From positions 55,859 through 119,858 of the forward strand of contig CAJTNL010000004.1 of the NCBI GenBank assembly GCA_910577755.1: DNA of 64,000 bases. Reading direction: 5' to 3'. The stretch's first letter is position 1. Each line of letters starts with the position of its first letter. This stretch comes from an uncultured Eubacteriales bacterium. GTDB taxonomy: Bacteria > Bacillota > Clostridia > Oscillospirales > Acutalibacteraceae. The notes below the pieces were generated by a model. That model was given only the letters and a program-made list of their open reading frames with translations, was not told where the DNA came from and searched no databases. Of this stretch, positions 35,857-44,920 are shown piece after piece. The position numbers were made by a program, and so were the translations under genes.

Positions 35857-36963
35857 TTATGATAATATTATTTTTTCACATAATTTACCCTGCTTCATAT
35901 TAAATAAAGCTCCTTGACGAAGCTGTTTAATGGCATTAGGATCGCAGCAAGTGATAAATACCTGACGATTTTTTAAATGATTTAAAATATAATCCTGTCT
36001 GTATTTATCTAATTCACTCATCACATCATCTAAAAATACTACAGGCTTATCTCCTATAATTGACTCCATTACTTTTGCCTCCGCTAATTTTAAAGCTAAC
36101 GCCACTGAGCGCTGCTGTCCCTGTGAACCATACATTCTCGCAGAAATACTGTTAATATAAAATGAAATATCGTCTCTATGAGGTCCAATAGTAGTATATC
36201 CCACCAATAAATCAGATTTTTGAGATGACTTGAGCTTCTCTATAAAAGCAGTCTCCAGTTTTACTTGACGATCTTTTATAAAAGAACAATCATAACTAAG
36301 CGATAATTGTTCTTTTTGAGAAGATATTCCAAAATAAATATCTCTTGCAATAGGTTCAAGCATATTTAAATAAGCAAGTCTTTCTTGGACAATTAAAACA
36401 CCATATTTAACCAGCTTCTCATTCCAAATTTCTAAGGTATCTTGCAATTGAGCATTTTTAGTGATTTCTTTTAAAAGAGAGTTTCTTTGTGATAAAGTGC
36501 GATTATAATGCATGAGTAGTCTGGCATATGCAGGTTTACTCTGACATAAACCTCCATCGACAAAATTTCTACGATTTGAAGGTCCCTCCTTTATAAGCGA
36601 CAAATGCTCCGGAGAAAAAATAACTGCACAAAATTTTCCAACCAGCACAGAAGCTGATTTTTTTTGTATATTATTTATTGTAACATTTCTTTTACCGTTC
36701 GTCATGTTGATTTTTGCAAATTGTTCTCTTTGTTCGCTGAAAAATTTCATATTCATTTTAAAGGAAGATGCCCCAAATGCAATTAATTCATTATCTTTTG
36801 CTCCTCGAAAGGAATGTCCTCCAGTAAAAAGCCACATAGCTTCCAGTAAATTAGTTTTACCTTGGGCATTTTCTCCATAAATTACATTGATATCTGACAC
36901 TGGAGTAAATATTATGTCGCAAAGATTCCGATAACCGCAAATTTCAATTTTTTTTATAATCAA
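35857..36963 (-). CDS. recF: DNA replication and repair protein RecF
   Basis: RecF loads RecA at gaps with RecO and RecR. The 368-residue protein has Walker A in YGENAQGKTNLLEAM, the SMC-like signature GSQGQQRSVALALKLAEA, and Walker B in KPVVFLDDVMSELD. I set the start at a TTG that overlaps the yaaA stop in a TTGA tetranucleotide; GAGG lies ten bases upstream. An alternative TTG three codons earlier is too close to that site. The overlap implies translational coupling with yaaA. Confidence 0.95.
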   Translation of the reverse strand: MIIKKIEICGYRNLCDIIFTPVSDINVIYGENAQGKTNLLEAMWLFTGGHSFRGAKDNELIAFGASSFKMNMKFFSEQREQFAKINMTNGKRNVTINNIQKKSASVLVGKFCAVIFSPEHLSLIKEGPSNRRNFVDGGLCQSKPAYARLLMHYNRTLSQRNSLLKEITKNAQLQDTLEIWNEKLVKYGVLIVQERLAYLNMLEPIARDIYFGISSQKEQLSLSYDCSFIKDRQVKLETAFIEKLKSSQKSDLLVGYTTIGPHRDDISFYINSISARMYGSQGQQRSVALALKLAEAKVMESIIGDKPVVFLDDVMSELDKYRQDYILNHLKNRQVFITCCDPNAIKQLRQGALFNMKQGKLCEKIILS

Positions 36964-37178
36964 CGTGAACAAACCTCATAGTATTTGTTTTTATATTCTG
37001 CAATATCGCCGGATCTCATTTTTTTACCCCGCATCATGCAAATTTCTCCGTTCACTCTAACAAGTCCGTTTTGAATTTCCAATTTTGCCTGCCCTCCTGT
37101 TCCCACAGTACCGCTTAATTTTAAAAGTGCGTCTAACCGAATAAACTCAGTATCAATTTCAATTTGTATTTTTTCCAT
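36960..37178 (-). CDS. yaaA: S4-domain protein YaaA
   Basis: A 72-residue S4-like RNA-binding protein, found almost always between dnaN and recF in Firmicutes. The motif FIRLDALLKLSGTVGTGGQA, followed by KLEIQNGLVRVNGE, is diagnostic. Its partner RNA is not established. It follows dnaN by about 22 bp and overlaps recF by 4 bp. Confidence 0.93.
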   Translation of the reverse strand: MEKIQIEIDTEFIRLDALLKLSGTVGTGGQAKLEIQNGLVRVNGEICMMRGKKMRSGDIAEYKNKYYEVCSR

Positions 37179-37200
37179 AGTTATCTCGCCTTTTTTGTTT

Positions 37201-38307
37201 CTACGATTCTGATTTTAAACGAACCGGCAATACAAGAAATAAATAAGAACTTCCTTCTATAGGACGAACTACCATTGGATTTGTAGGACCATTTAATAGA
37301 ATTTTAATTTCATCACCTTCAGCATTACGTAAAGCATCTAATAAAAAACGGCTGTTAAAACCAATTTCCAAAGCATCTCCCTCCATTTTAATATCAAATT
37401 GGTCATTTGCCCTTCCAATTTGCGTTGTACAAGATAATTTAATTTCGTCATTTTCAATTAGGCAGCGGACAGGACTTTTTAATCTATCAATAATTAATAG
37501 AGAAACTCTTTCAATACTTTCAATAATAGTCCGGGTTTTTACAACCAACTCAGTTTCATGATGCTTTGGAATCGCTGCGTGATAATCAAGAAATTGTCCT
37601 TCAAGTAAACGAGAGGTAATATCATAGCCGTTGATTTGAAACATAATATGCCTTCTGCCAATATGAATATTTATTTTACTGTCATCATCATTTAATAGCT
37701 TTAAAATCTCTGAAAGAGTCTTGCCGGGTACTACAAAGTTGGTTTCTAAATTATTCTGAATAATTTCTTCTCTATATGCCAAACGATAACCATCTACCGA
37801 TACAAGATTTAATTTATTTTTTGTCAGTTCAAATAAAGTACCTGTATGAATTGGTCTAGAATCATTATCTGCTACTGCGAAAATAGTTTGTTTAATCATA
37901 CTTTTTAGTAAACTTTGTGTAATTTCAATCACTTGATCTTCAGGAATTCCCGGTAATTCAGGATATTCTTCTGAAGGAATACTTACCAGTGAAAATTCGC
38001 TGGGTCCACTTTGAATGAATGTAATATTGGATGAATCAGTAGTAAAATAAACGTCGTCTGCAGGTAGTCTGCGTACAATTTCTCCCAATAGTTTGGCATT
38101 TAGGATAGTTTTTCCCGATTCAGTAATATTGGCATTGATGGTTGTTTTCATACCTAGCTCTAAATTATAACCGCAAAGTTCAATACCCTTTTGCGTTGTT
38201 TTAATCAGTATTCCTTCTAAGGCGGCAATAGATGATTTAGTGGAGACTGCTCGTTGAATAATAGAGACGGATTCTACTAAAATTTGTTTGTTACAGGAAA
38301 ATTTCAT
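37201..38307 (-). CDS. dnaN: DNA polymerase III beta subunit (sliding clamp)
   Basis: DnaN forms the ring clamp that tethers polymerase to DNA. The 368-residue length and three-domain repeat fit the family. Visible blocks are MKFSCNKQILVESVSIIQRA at the N-terminus, ADNDSRPIHTGTLFEL and VDGYRLAYRE in the middle, and the C-terminal VRPIEGSSYLFLVLPVRL, which contributes to the peptide-binding pocket. AAAAGGTG precedes the ATG. It is separated from dnaA by a 297-bp AT-rich spacer, wide enough to hold its own promoter or origin sequence. Confidence 0.97.
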   Translation of the reverse strand: MKFSCNKQILVESVSIIQRAVSTKSSIAALEGILIKTTQKGIELCGYNLELGMKTTINANITESGKTILNAKLLGEIVRRLPADDVYFTTDSSNITFIQSGPSEFSLVSIPSEEYPELPGIPEDQVIEITQSLLKSMIKQTIFAVADNDSRPIHTGTLFELTKNKLNLVSVDGYRLAYREEIIQNNLETNFVVPGKTLSEILKLLNDDDSKINIHIGRRHIMFQINGYDITSRLLEGQFLDYHAAIPKHHETELVVKTRTIIESIERVSLLIIDRLKSPVRCLIENDEIKLSCTTQIGRANDQFDIKMEGDALEIGFNSRFLLDALRNAEGDEIKILLNGPTNPMVVRPIEGSSYLFLVLPVRLKSES

Positions 38308-38604
38308 GGTATCACCTTTTTTCGTTTCTATAAGTATAGAAAGATATGTATTATATTTAGCATTAGTAGTAGGGACTGTTAATAAGTTGAAAAAATAAAA
38401 AAATACAGAAAATAAGCGGTATTTTTAATTTTTTTCTGAGTTGGAATAGTAGTTAAAAAATTATGGAAAACATTGTGAAAAAAATTTTTTAAACAATATG
38501 TTTGAAAAATTTTTGTTGAATGTTAAAAATAAGTTTAAAATTTTAACGATTTATTTTTTCACTTTTTAACAGATTTTGTGTAATGTTGAAAACTTTTTCA
38601 CTGT
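38308..38604. other. dnaA-dnaN spacer, possible origin subregion
   Basis: 297 bp, extremely AT-rich with long A and T runs, as expected for an unwinding element. No exact DnaA box (TTATNCACA) is present. Sites with one mismatch are TGTTAATAA at 38377-38385 and TGTGAAAAA at 38474-38482. In Firmicutes the origin often flanks dnaA on both sides, so this may be one part of a bipartite oriC. Confidence 0.45.
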
Positions 38605-39915
38605 TTATCGGTCACGAATATTTTTTATAATATCGTCAACGATTGCTTTTCTTTTAGAATCTTTTGCAATTTTTTTATCTATTTGCTGCATAGCGTATAC
38701 AATGGTGGAATGATCACGATTACCAAATTCTTTTCCAATTGCATCATAAGGCAGCTGTGTAATTTCTCTAACAACATAGATGGCTGTTTGCCGTGCGTTT
38801 GAAATATTGGCCGAACGTTTAGAAGAACGAATATCATTAGCTGTAGTGCCGAAAGTACGCGCAACTTCTTCAATAATTTTTTCTATAGTTACGGGCGCTG
38901 GCATATCATTATTTATAATATCGCTAATAGCATCTTGTGCTGTTTTAATTGTTGGTTGTATTTTTTCTAATATACAGTGAGCCTGTATTTTTTTTACTGC
39001 ACCTTCTAGCTGCCGAATATTGTTTTTTAAATTATTGGCTATATATTCCGAAACAGAATCAGGTAATTTAAATTCTAAAAGCTCTGCCTTTCGTTTAATA
39101 ATTGCAATGCGCGTTTCAAAGTCCGGCGGTTGAATGTCGGCGGTTAAACCCCATTCAAAGCGGGTTAAAAGCCGTTCTTCTAACGTCGCAATATCTTTTG
39201 GGGGTCGGTCGGAGGTTAAAACAATCTGTTTTTTTGCTTCATACAAAGTATTAAAGGTATGAAAAAATTCTTCTTGCGTAGATTCTTTACCGGCAATAAA
39301 CTGAATATCGTCTACCAACAGCACGTCTGATTTTCTATATCTTTGTCTAAATTCAGCTGTAGTTCCCTGACGGATGGATTCAATTAATTCATTTGCAAAT
39401 TGTTCACATTTAATGTATACAATATTCATATTAGGATTGTTTATTTCAATTTCTCTGCGGATTGCATAAAGCAGGTGGGTTTTTCCTAAACCGGAGTTTC
39501 CGTATATAAAAAGCGGATTATATAAAATGGCAGGCTTTGTTGACACTGCCAATGCCGCTGCATGGGCAAATTTATTGGATGAACCTACAATAAAAGTATC
39601 AAAAGTAAATTCATAATTGTCATTTTTTATTGTTTGATTATGAGGTGCTTCTTGTTCTGATTGATCTTCCGTTACTATTTCAATTGAAAAAGCTGAACCT
39701 AGTACATTGTGAAAAGCTTCTGTTAAAAGTGTTTCATAAGATTTTAGAATGATATCTTTATGAAATGCTGTAGGCACTTTTAATGTAACAAATCCATTAG
39801 AGAAATTTAAATGTATTGGCTTTATTTTACTAAGCCATAAATTATAAGATATTTCAGAAGTCTGCTTTTTTAAATAATCTGAAATTAAATCCCAAGTTTC
39901 AATAAAAGTTTCCAT
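38605..39915 (-). CDS. dnaA: chromosomal replication initiator DnaA
   Basis: DnaA binds DnaA boxes and melts the origin. The 436-residue protein has an N-terminal domain I (about 1-90), a short domain II, the AAA+ domain and a DNA-binding domain. The AAA+ domain has Walker A GNSGLGKTHLLYAI, Walker B VLLVDDIQFIAGK, and the arginine-finger region LLTRFEWGL. The C-terminal domain carries the signature FGNRDHSTIVYAMQQID. GGAGGTAA lies just before the ATG. It is the first leftward gene from the origin. Confidence 0.98.
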   Translation of the reverse strand: METFIETWDLISDYLKKQTSEISYNLWLSKIKPIHLNFSNGFVTLKVPTAFHKDIILKSYETLLTEAFHNVLGSAFSIEIVTEDQSEQEAPHNQTIKNDNYEFTFDTFIVGSSNKFAHAAALAVSTKPAILYNPLFIYGNSGLGKTHLLYAIRREIEINNPNMNIVYIKCEQFANELIESIRQGTTAEFRQRYRKSDVLLVDDIQFIAGKESTQEEFFHTFNTLYEAKKQIVLTSDRPPKDIATLEERLLTRFEWGLTADIQPPDFETRIAIIKRKAELLEFKLPDSVSEYIANNLKNNIRQLEGAVKKIQAHCILEKIQPTIKTAQDAISDIINNDMPAPVTIEKIIEEVARTFGTTANDIRSSKRSANISNARQTAIYVVREITQLPYDAIGKEFGNRDHSTIVYAMQQIDKKIAKDSKRKAIVDDIIKNIRDR

Positions 39916-40389
39916 GGTTACCTCCGGGAAATTTGATTATTTAAAATCTTATATTTCATGTAAAAATCAATTCTTTCTTTTCTTTATATTTTTATTCATC
40001 TTATCATAAAATACATATTTTTTCAAATTATTTTCATGATTCTCTTTATATTATAATAGGTATAAATAGAACAAAAAGAACAAATAAGCATTTTGATAAG
40101 TTAAAAAGGTCAAATTAAATATTTATGTGGGTATAAATATTTTTATTATTTAGGTAAAAATAGAAAATTTTAAATAATAAAATATAGATTAATAGAATTT
40201 TGTTAATTTATTTAAAATTCTATGTGTAAAAAGAAAATAAATATTTTAAGTAATATATAAAATAATGTGCAGCCATGTTCTAACAATTTTATCTTTTTAC
40301 ATAAAATAGCAGCTTTTTAGTTGACAGAAAGATATAAATTAGAATATAATATTAAATTACAAGGTTTATACCCGAAAGGAGGGTTCAAG
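39916..40389. other. putative oriC region between dnaA and rpmH
   Basis: 474 bp of AT-rich DNA between divergently read dnaA and rpmH, where gene orientation switches across the whole window. That switch and the dnaA-rpmH position mark the replication origin in many Firmicutes. No perfect DnaA box is seen. A one-mismatch copy is TGTGTAAAA near 40223, and two-mismatch copies lie nearby. The rpmH promoter occupies the right end. Confidence 0.6.
40321..40350 (+). promoter_or_regulatory. rpmH promoter
   Basis: TTGACA (40321-40326), an 18-bp spacer and TATAAT (40345-40350). Both hexamers are perfect, as expected for a highly expressed ribosomal gene. Confidence 0.85.
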
Positions 40390-40524
40390 ATGCTGAGAAC
40401 ATATCAGCCAAAAAAGCTTCACAGAAAGAAAGAGCACGGTTTTAGAAAAAGAATGTCTGACCGTAATGGCCGTAAGGTTTTGGCACGTCGTAGAGCTAAG
40501 GGCAGAAAGCGCTTGTCCTACTAA
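40390..40524 (+). CDS. rpmH: 50S ribosomal protein L34
   Basis: A 44-residue, very basic protein with the diagnostic sequence MLRTYQPKKLHRKKEHGFRK and ending GRKRLSY. L34 is the smallest large-subunit protein. GAAAGGAGG lies about ten bases before ATG 40390, which starts 23 codons inside the longest frame. A terminator follows at once, but rnpA continues in the same direction, the usual rpmH-rnpA order. Confidence 0.98.
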   Translation: MLRTYQPKKLHRKKEHGFRKRMSDRNGRKVLARRRAKGRKRLSY

Positions 40525-40530
40525 AAGATA

Positions 40531-40555
40531 AAAGGCCGCACAGGGCCTTTCTTTT
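40531..40555 (+). terminator. terminator or attenuator between rpmH and rnpA
   Basis: AAAGGCC (40531-40537) pairs with GGCCTTT (40544-40550), followed by CTTTTTATTTTTT. It probably lowers rnpA expression relative to rpmH. Confidence 0.8.
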
Positions 40556-40584
40556 TATTTTTTGTAATTGGAATGGTTTATTTT

Positions 40585-40935
40585 ATGGACAAGTTTGTGC
40601 CATTAAATGAAAATAAAGATTTTAGGCGTATGTATGCAAAGGGAAAATGCTATGTATCTTCGTCTATAATCTCTTATGTTTCAAAAAATCGTTTAAATCA
40701 AATTAGAATTGGCATTACCACTAGTAAAAAAATTGGAAATTCCGTGCAGAGGAACAGGGCTCGCAGATTGATAAAGGAATCTTTTCGTTTTATGACGCCC
40801 CATATTAAGCAGGGGTATGATTTTGTTTTTGTTGCAAGAGCAAAAACACCTTTTGTTAAATGTCAAGCTGTACAGCGTTCTATGAAAAAACAGCTGAAAG
40901 AGGCAGGTGTTTTATTTGAAAAATCTGTTTATTAA
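40585..40935 (+). CDS. rnpA: ribonuclease P protein component
   Basis: RnpA binds the RNase P RNA and helps mature tRNA 5' ends. The 116-residue protein starts MDKFVPLNENKDFRRMYAKG, typical of the family. It contains the RNR motif in NSVQRNRARRLIKESFRF. The start is the second in-frame ATG, whose residues match the usual N-terminus; the ribosome-binding site is weak (GGAATGG). Its 3' end overlaps yidD by 20 bp. Confidence 0.95.
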   Translation: MDKFVPLNENKDFRRMYAKGKCYVSSSIISYVSKNRLNQIRIGITTSKKIGNSVQRNRARRLIKESFRFMTPHIKQGYDFVFVARAKTPFVKCQAVQRSMKKQLKEAGVLFEKSVY

Positions 40936-41158
40936 ATTTATAAAATTTTATCAAACAAGTATTTCTCCACTTAAAACACCCTGTTGTAAATACGAACCTA
41001 CATGTTCAAACTATGCTATTGAGGCAATTGAAAAATTTGGAGCTTTTAAAGGTTTTTTTATGGCTATTTACCGTATACTGCGTTGTAATCCCTTAAGTAA
41101 AGGCGGGTATGACCCCGTTCCTGAAAAAAAAGAGAAGCATTGTCACATTGAGGAGTAA
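40916..41158 (+). CDS. yidD: membrane protein insertion efficiency factor YidD
   Basis: An 80-residue protein that assists YidC. The family signature is clear: KFYQTSISPLKTPCCKYEPT, then CSNYAIEAIEKFG and LRCNPLSKGGYDPVP. I chose the TTG start (LKNLFIKFIKFYQ) because AGG lies eight bases upstream and this aligns with the family's usual start; a GTG three codons earlier is possible. It overlaps rnpA, and its TAA overlaps the yidC region, so the three are translationally coupled. Confidence 0.93.
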   Translation: MKNLFIKFIKFYQTSISPLKTPCCKYEPTCSNYAIEAIEKFGAFKGFFMAIYRILRCNPLSKGGYDPVPEKKEKHCHIEE

Positions 41159-41163
41159 TGGGA

Positions 41164-42150
41164 ATGGATATATTTAATTTTTTTGGTAGCATTCTCGGTT
41201 ATATTTTGTGGTTTTTCTATTTGATTGTCAGAAATTATGGTGTAGCAATTATTTTATTTACAGTATTGTTTAAACTGATTCTGTTTCCTCTTTCTGTCAA
41301 ACAACAGAAGTCCATGACAGTCACCTCCAGAATAGCTGAAAAACAAAAGGAACTGTCAAAAAAATACGCAAACGATAAAGCAAAATATCAAGAAGAGGTA
41401 CAAAAGCTATATGCCAAAGAGGGCGCGCGTCCCGGTGGAGGTTGTTTAACAACGCTTTTGCCTTTTCCGATTATGATTGGTCTTTATTATACCATTTTAA
41501 ATCCGCTGCAAAATGCGCTGCATTTATCAAATGAGGTTATTGCCAATGCCTCTAATTTACTTAATCAAATTCCCGGTGCCAGTTTGAGTACAGGCGGTCA
41601 AATTAATGAATTGGCTATTATTAAAAATTTTAATCAGCTTTCGCCTTACCTTAAAGATATTTTAGGAGATGATTTTGGCAGAGTTGAACAATTCAGCAAT
41701 AGCTGTAATTTTTTAGGTCTTGATTTGCTTGGAACGCCGTCTTCTTCAAGCTGGTCGTCTATGCTTTTTTTGATTCCCCTTATTTGTTTGTTGACATCTA
41801 TCGGTTCGCAAGTCTTTATGATGTATACAAACGACACTATGAAAAATCAGCAGGGCTGTATGAAGATTACCATGCTGATTCTACCGCTGTTTACAGCGTG
41901 GCTTGCTTGGACTATGCCGGGCGCTATTGGTTTTTATTGGATTTGCAACACCGTTACCACATTTGTACAAACGGTGGTTCTCAATTATTGTTTCAGCTCC
42001 GGTCATATGGCTGCAAAGGAAGAAGCAAGGCATATTGCTAAAATGGAATTAACAGAAGCTGCTATAAAAGAAATACCCATAGAACAAAGAAAACAACTGT
42101 ATACCAATAAAGAATCAAATCAAAAGCATAGTAATAAGAAGAAAAAATAG
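41164..42150 (+). CDS. yidC: membrane protein insertase YidC/Oxa1
   Basis: YidC inserts proteins into the membrane. The 328-residue product is the Gram-positive type, with the conserved core only: a first segment near residues 8-27, LFTVLFKLILFPLSVKQQKS, the cytoplasmic hairpin KYANDKAKYQEEVQKLYAKE, and later segments containing PFPIMIGLYYTI and AIGFYWICNTV. Bacillus paralogues have a lipoprotein signal, which I do not see here. AGGAG is eight bases before ATG 41164 and too close to the ATG two codons earlier. The tail is Lys-rich, as usual. Confidence 0.95.
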   Translation: MDIFNFFGSILGYILWFFYLIVRNYGVAIILFTVLFKLILFPLSVKQQKSMTVTSRIAEKQKELSKKYANDKAKYQEEVQKLYAKEGARPGGGCLTTLLPFPIMIGLYYTILNPLQNALHLSNEVIANASNLLNQIPGASLSTGGQINELAIIKNFNQLSPYLKDILGDDFGRVEQFSNSCNFLGLDLLGTPSSSSWSSMLFLIPLICLLTSIGSQVFMMYTNDTMKNQQGCMKITMLILPLFTAWLAWTMPGAIGFYWICNTVTTFVQTVVLNYCFSSGHMAAKEEARHIAKMELTEAAIKEIPIEQRKQLYTNKESNQKHSNKKKK

Positions 42151-42186
42151 TATATTTTTAGGTGTGTTCTTAAGGATGGAGAAACT

Positions 42187-42915
42187 GTGTTAAAAGAAAT
42201 TATTGCGATAGGAGAAACTGTAGAACAAGCAATTGCAAATGCCTGTTCCCAGTTGGAAATTGAATCGTGTGGAGAAAATTTTGAAATTATTGAAATGCCC
42301 ATAAAAAAAACCTTAGGTTTTTTTGGAGGAAGTCCTGCAAAAGTACGGGTGTTTGTTGAAGTGCATCCTGCAAAAGCTGCAGCTGATTACTTGATTAGTA
42401 TTTTTAATCAAATGGGTTATCGCGATATTATGATAGAAATTAAAGAGGAAAAAAACGCTGCAATGCTCTGTATTGTTGGCGGAGATGCAGGTACTATGAT
42501 CGGTTACAGAGGGGAAACGTTACATGCACTTGAATATTTAGCCGGCCTTATTGCAAATCAAATACATAATGAGTATTACAGAATTACTATGAATATTGGT
42601 AATTACCGTGAAAAAAGACATGAAACTTTAACGGCTCTTGGAGTAAAAATTGCACGCAAAGTTTTAAAATATGGTCGTAATTTTTCTTTAGAACCGATGA
42701 ATCCCTATGAACGGAGAATCATTCATGCAGCGGTTCAAAATGTTCCGGGTGTGAAATCGTGGTCTAAAGGAGAAGATATATATCGCCACGTTATTATTGG
42801 ACCTGAAAGAAATCAACATTTTTATTATAGAAAGAAAAATAATCGTCATAAGGAAAAAAATACGCATTTAAAAATACATCAAACGAATATTCGTAGAACA
42901 TCAGAACATAATTAA
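42187..42915 (+). CDS. jag: RNA-binding protein KhpB/Jag
   Basis: Jag (KhpB) is a KH and R3H protein that binds RNA and affects cell elongation in Firmicutes. The 242-residue protein has the Jag_N region (about 1-50, EIIAIGETVEQAIANACSQL), a KH domain (about 80-150, with GGDAGTMIGYRGETLHALEY), and an R3H domain with NPYERRIIHAAVQ. The tail is basic. The start is a GTG, with GGAG upstream. It follows yidC by 36 bp, the standard order, and is closed by a terminator. Confidence 0.94.
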   Translation: MLKEIIAIGETVEQAIANACSQLEIESCGENFEIIEMPIKKTLGFFGGSPAKVRVFVEVHPAKAAADYLISIFNQMGYRDIMIEIKEEKNAAMLCIVGGDAGTMIGYRGETLHALEYLAGLIANQIHNEYYRITMNIGNYREKRHETLTALGVKIARKVLKYGRNFSLEPMNPYERRIIHAAVQNVPGVKSWSKGEDIYRHVIIGPERNQHFYYRKKNNRHKEKNTHLKIHQTNIRRTSEHN

Positions 42916-42946
42916 AAGTAATATATGTATCACAAAATAGTTCGCT

Positions 42947-42983
42947 AAAAAATTCGGGAACCCAATTGGTACCCGAATTTTTT
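42947..42983 (+). terminator. terminator after jag
   Basis: AAAAAATTCGGG (42947-42958) pairs with CCCGAATTTTTT (42972-42983) around a 13-nt loop. It separates jag from mnmE. Confidence 0.85.
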
Positions 42984-43009
42984 AATTAAAATATATAAAG
43001 GAGGAAGAA

Positions 43010-44407
43010 ATGCAAAGAAGAAAGGTAGGCGCTACGATAGCGGCAATTTCCACTGCACAAGGCGCAGCCGGTGTTGGTATGATTCGTATTTCCGGGGATT
43101 CTGCTAGAGAAATAGCAGACCGTGTATTTACATCTCCTCATGGTAAAAAAATAAAGCAGGCGCAGGGTTACACAGCATTGTACGGAAAGGTACATAAACC
43201 CTTTAAAGAAGGGGAAATTTGTGAGGTTTTAGATCAGGCTATTGCATTGGTATTTGCATGTCCCGCAAGTTTTACTGGGGAAGATGTGGTAGAATTGTCC
43301 TGTCATGGTGGGCTTACTGTTATGAAAAATGTCTTGCGTGCAGTATTTGCAGCAGGAGCAGTACCGGCACAGCCAGGTGAATTTACAAAACGTGCATTTT
43401 TAAATGGAAAACTAGGTCTTACCGAAGCTGAAGCTGTTATGCAGTTGATTTCGGCGCAGGGAGAACAGGCAATGAAAATGGCATTAGCTGTTCATCAAGG
43501 CGCGCTGGAAAAAAAAATTAATGCAATTCGTACCATGTTAATTACAGCGGCGGCGCATTTGTCGGCATGGGCAGATTATCCCGAGGATGATATTCCACAA
43601 TTAAATCCCGAAGTGTTAAAAAATAATTTATATGAGGCAAACTGCCAGATAGAAGAATTGCTGTCGCAATTTGACGCCGGTAAAGCAATTAGAGAAGGAG
43701 TTAATACTGTAATTGCGGGCAAACCAAATGTGGGTAAATCTACTTTGATGAATTTACTGTCCGGCTGTGAGCGTTCTATTGTAACACAGTTTGCGGGTAC
43801 TACAAGAGATGTGGTGGAAGAAACCGTATTACTGGGAGATGTACCTCTTTGTTTAGCCGATACGGCAGGTATTCATATTACGAATGATCCAGTGGAAAGT
43901 ATTGGTGTAGACAAAGCAAAAAATAGAATTAAAACAGCGGAGTTGGTTTTTGCGGTGTTTGATTCATCTCGGGAATTAAGCGATGAAGATAAGAATTTAA
44001 TAGAGAATATACAGCAAATTCCTGCTGTTGCTGTTGTAAATAAAAGTGATTTGCCTGCTGTGGCAGATTTAGATTATATTAAGAAAAAGTTTTACCATGT
44101 AGTGTCGATTTCAGCATTGTCAGGGGACGGCTTAAAACAGTTAGAACAGGCTGTTGCCGATGTACTGCAAACGGCCCAGCTGAATCCGGCAGACGGTATT
44201 TTAACAACAGAACGCCAGCGGGATGCAGCGCAACAAGCAAAGCAGGCATTAAAGGAAGCTATTTATGCATTGGAAAGCGGTATGACATTAGACGCTGTGA
44301 CAGTATCGATAGAAGGAGCAGTGTCTGCTTTATTAGAGTTAACAGGGGAAAGAGCAACAGAGGCAGTGGTTGATTCTGTTTTTGCACAGTTTTGCGTGGG
44401 AAAATAA
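43010..44407 (+). CDS. mnmE: tRNA uridine-5-carboxymethylaminomethyl modification GTPase
   Basis: MnmE, with MnmG, modifies the wobble uridine (mnm5/cmnm5) of certain tRNAs. The 465-residue protein has the N-terminal folate-binding domain (TIAAISTAQGAAGVGMIRIS), a G domain inserted in the helical domain with GKPNVGKST and DTAGI, and the C-terminal FCVGK motif, whose cysteine is functionally essential. AAAGGAGGAA precedes the ATG. In many Firmicutes mnmG follows directly; here 4.4 kb of accessory sequence separates them. Confidence 0.97.
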   Translation: MQRRKVGATIAAISTAQGAAGVGMIRISGDSAREIADRVFTSPHGKKIKQAQGYTALYGKVHKPFKEGEICEVLDQAIALVFACPASFTGEDVVELSCHGGLTVMKNVLRAVFAAGAVPAQPGEFTKRAFLNGKLGLTEAEAVMQLISAQGEQAMKMALAVHQGALEKKINAIRTMLITAAAHLSAWADYPEDDIPQLNPEVLKNNLYEANCQIEELLSQFDAGKAIREGVNTVIAGKPNVGKSTLMNLLSGCERSIVTQFAGTTRDVVEETVLLGDVPLCLADTAGIHITNDPVESIGVDKAKNRIKTAELVFAVFDSSRELSDEDKNLIENIQQIPAVAVVNKSDLPAVADLDYIKKKFYHVVSISALSGDGLKQLEQAVADVLQTAQLNPADGILTTERQRDAAQQAKQALKEAIYALESGMTLDAVTVSIEGAVSALLELTGERATEAVVDSVFAQFCVGK

Positions 44408-44481
44408 AATATTTATTTTTCTTTGGTAATATGTAAGTAAAGTCTTTCACCTTAAGATGTTGTGCTTATCCATGAAAGCAG

Positions 44482-44640
44482 TTACTTAAATAAATTTAAA
44501 AATTCTATTAATAGAGTTAATAAGTTTAATAAAAATTCAAATATTTTTATAAACTTCTCCATGTGTATGTTAGAAGCTGGTGTAATCAAAAGATTAGTTT
44601 TTAAAAGCGTTAGTAAAAGTAAAAATAAATAATATAACAT
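44482..44640 (-). CDS. possible small hydrophobic peptide
   Basis: A 52-codon frame on the minus strand encodes a peptide with two Leu-rich hydrophobic stretches (MLYYLFLLLLTLLK at the start and FEFLLNLLTLLIEFLNLF at the end), joined by a polar linker. It has a strong ribosome-binding site (AAGGAGT) seven bases before the ATG, which sets it apart from random frames. I do not recognise it. It could be a small membrane protein or type I toxin-like peptide; chance in AT-rich DNA is the alternative. Confidence 0.35.
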   Translation of the reverse strand: MLYYLFLLLLTLLKTNLLITPASNIHMEKFIKIFEFLLNLLTLLIEFLNLFK

Positions 44641-44920
44641 ATTATTTACTCCTTGTATGATAGAGTAGTAGTTATTAGAGCCACTCTCCAAGGGCTATGC
44701 TACACTGTAAGGGATGCTGTGAATTGGTTTTTGATCCTTATTTAGGATGTATCTACATTTTTAATATGTGATATGTGCTATAAATGCAACAAAAAAGACG
44801 TTGGTTCATTAGATGTTGAAATAGGAAAATCTGTTAATAGCATTCTGCAGGGAGCTTTTTTTTTACTTCTGCCCGTTACACTGCATTTGGTGGTGGAGGC
44901 GTGAAAGTTTAACCTTGTCC

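Noticed and set aside
44773..44904. Short plus-strand frame starting MCYKCNKKDVG
   Set aside because: No ribosome-binding site, no recognisable family, and the frame runs into T-rich DNA; probably chance.
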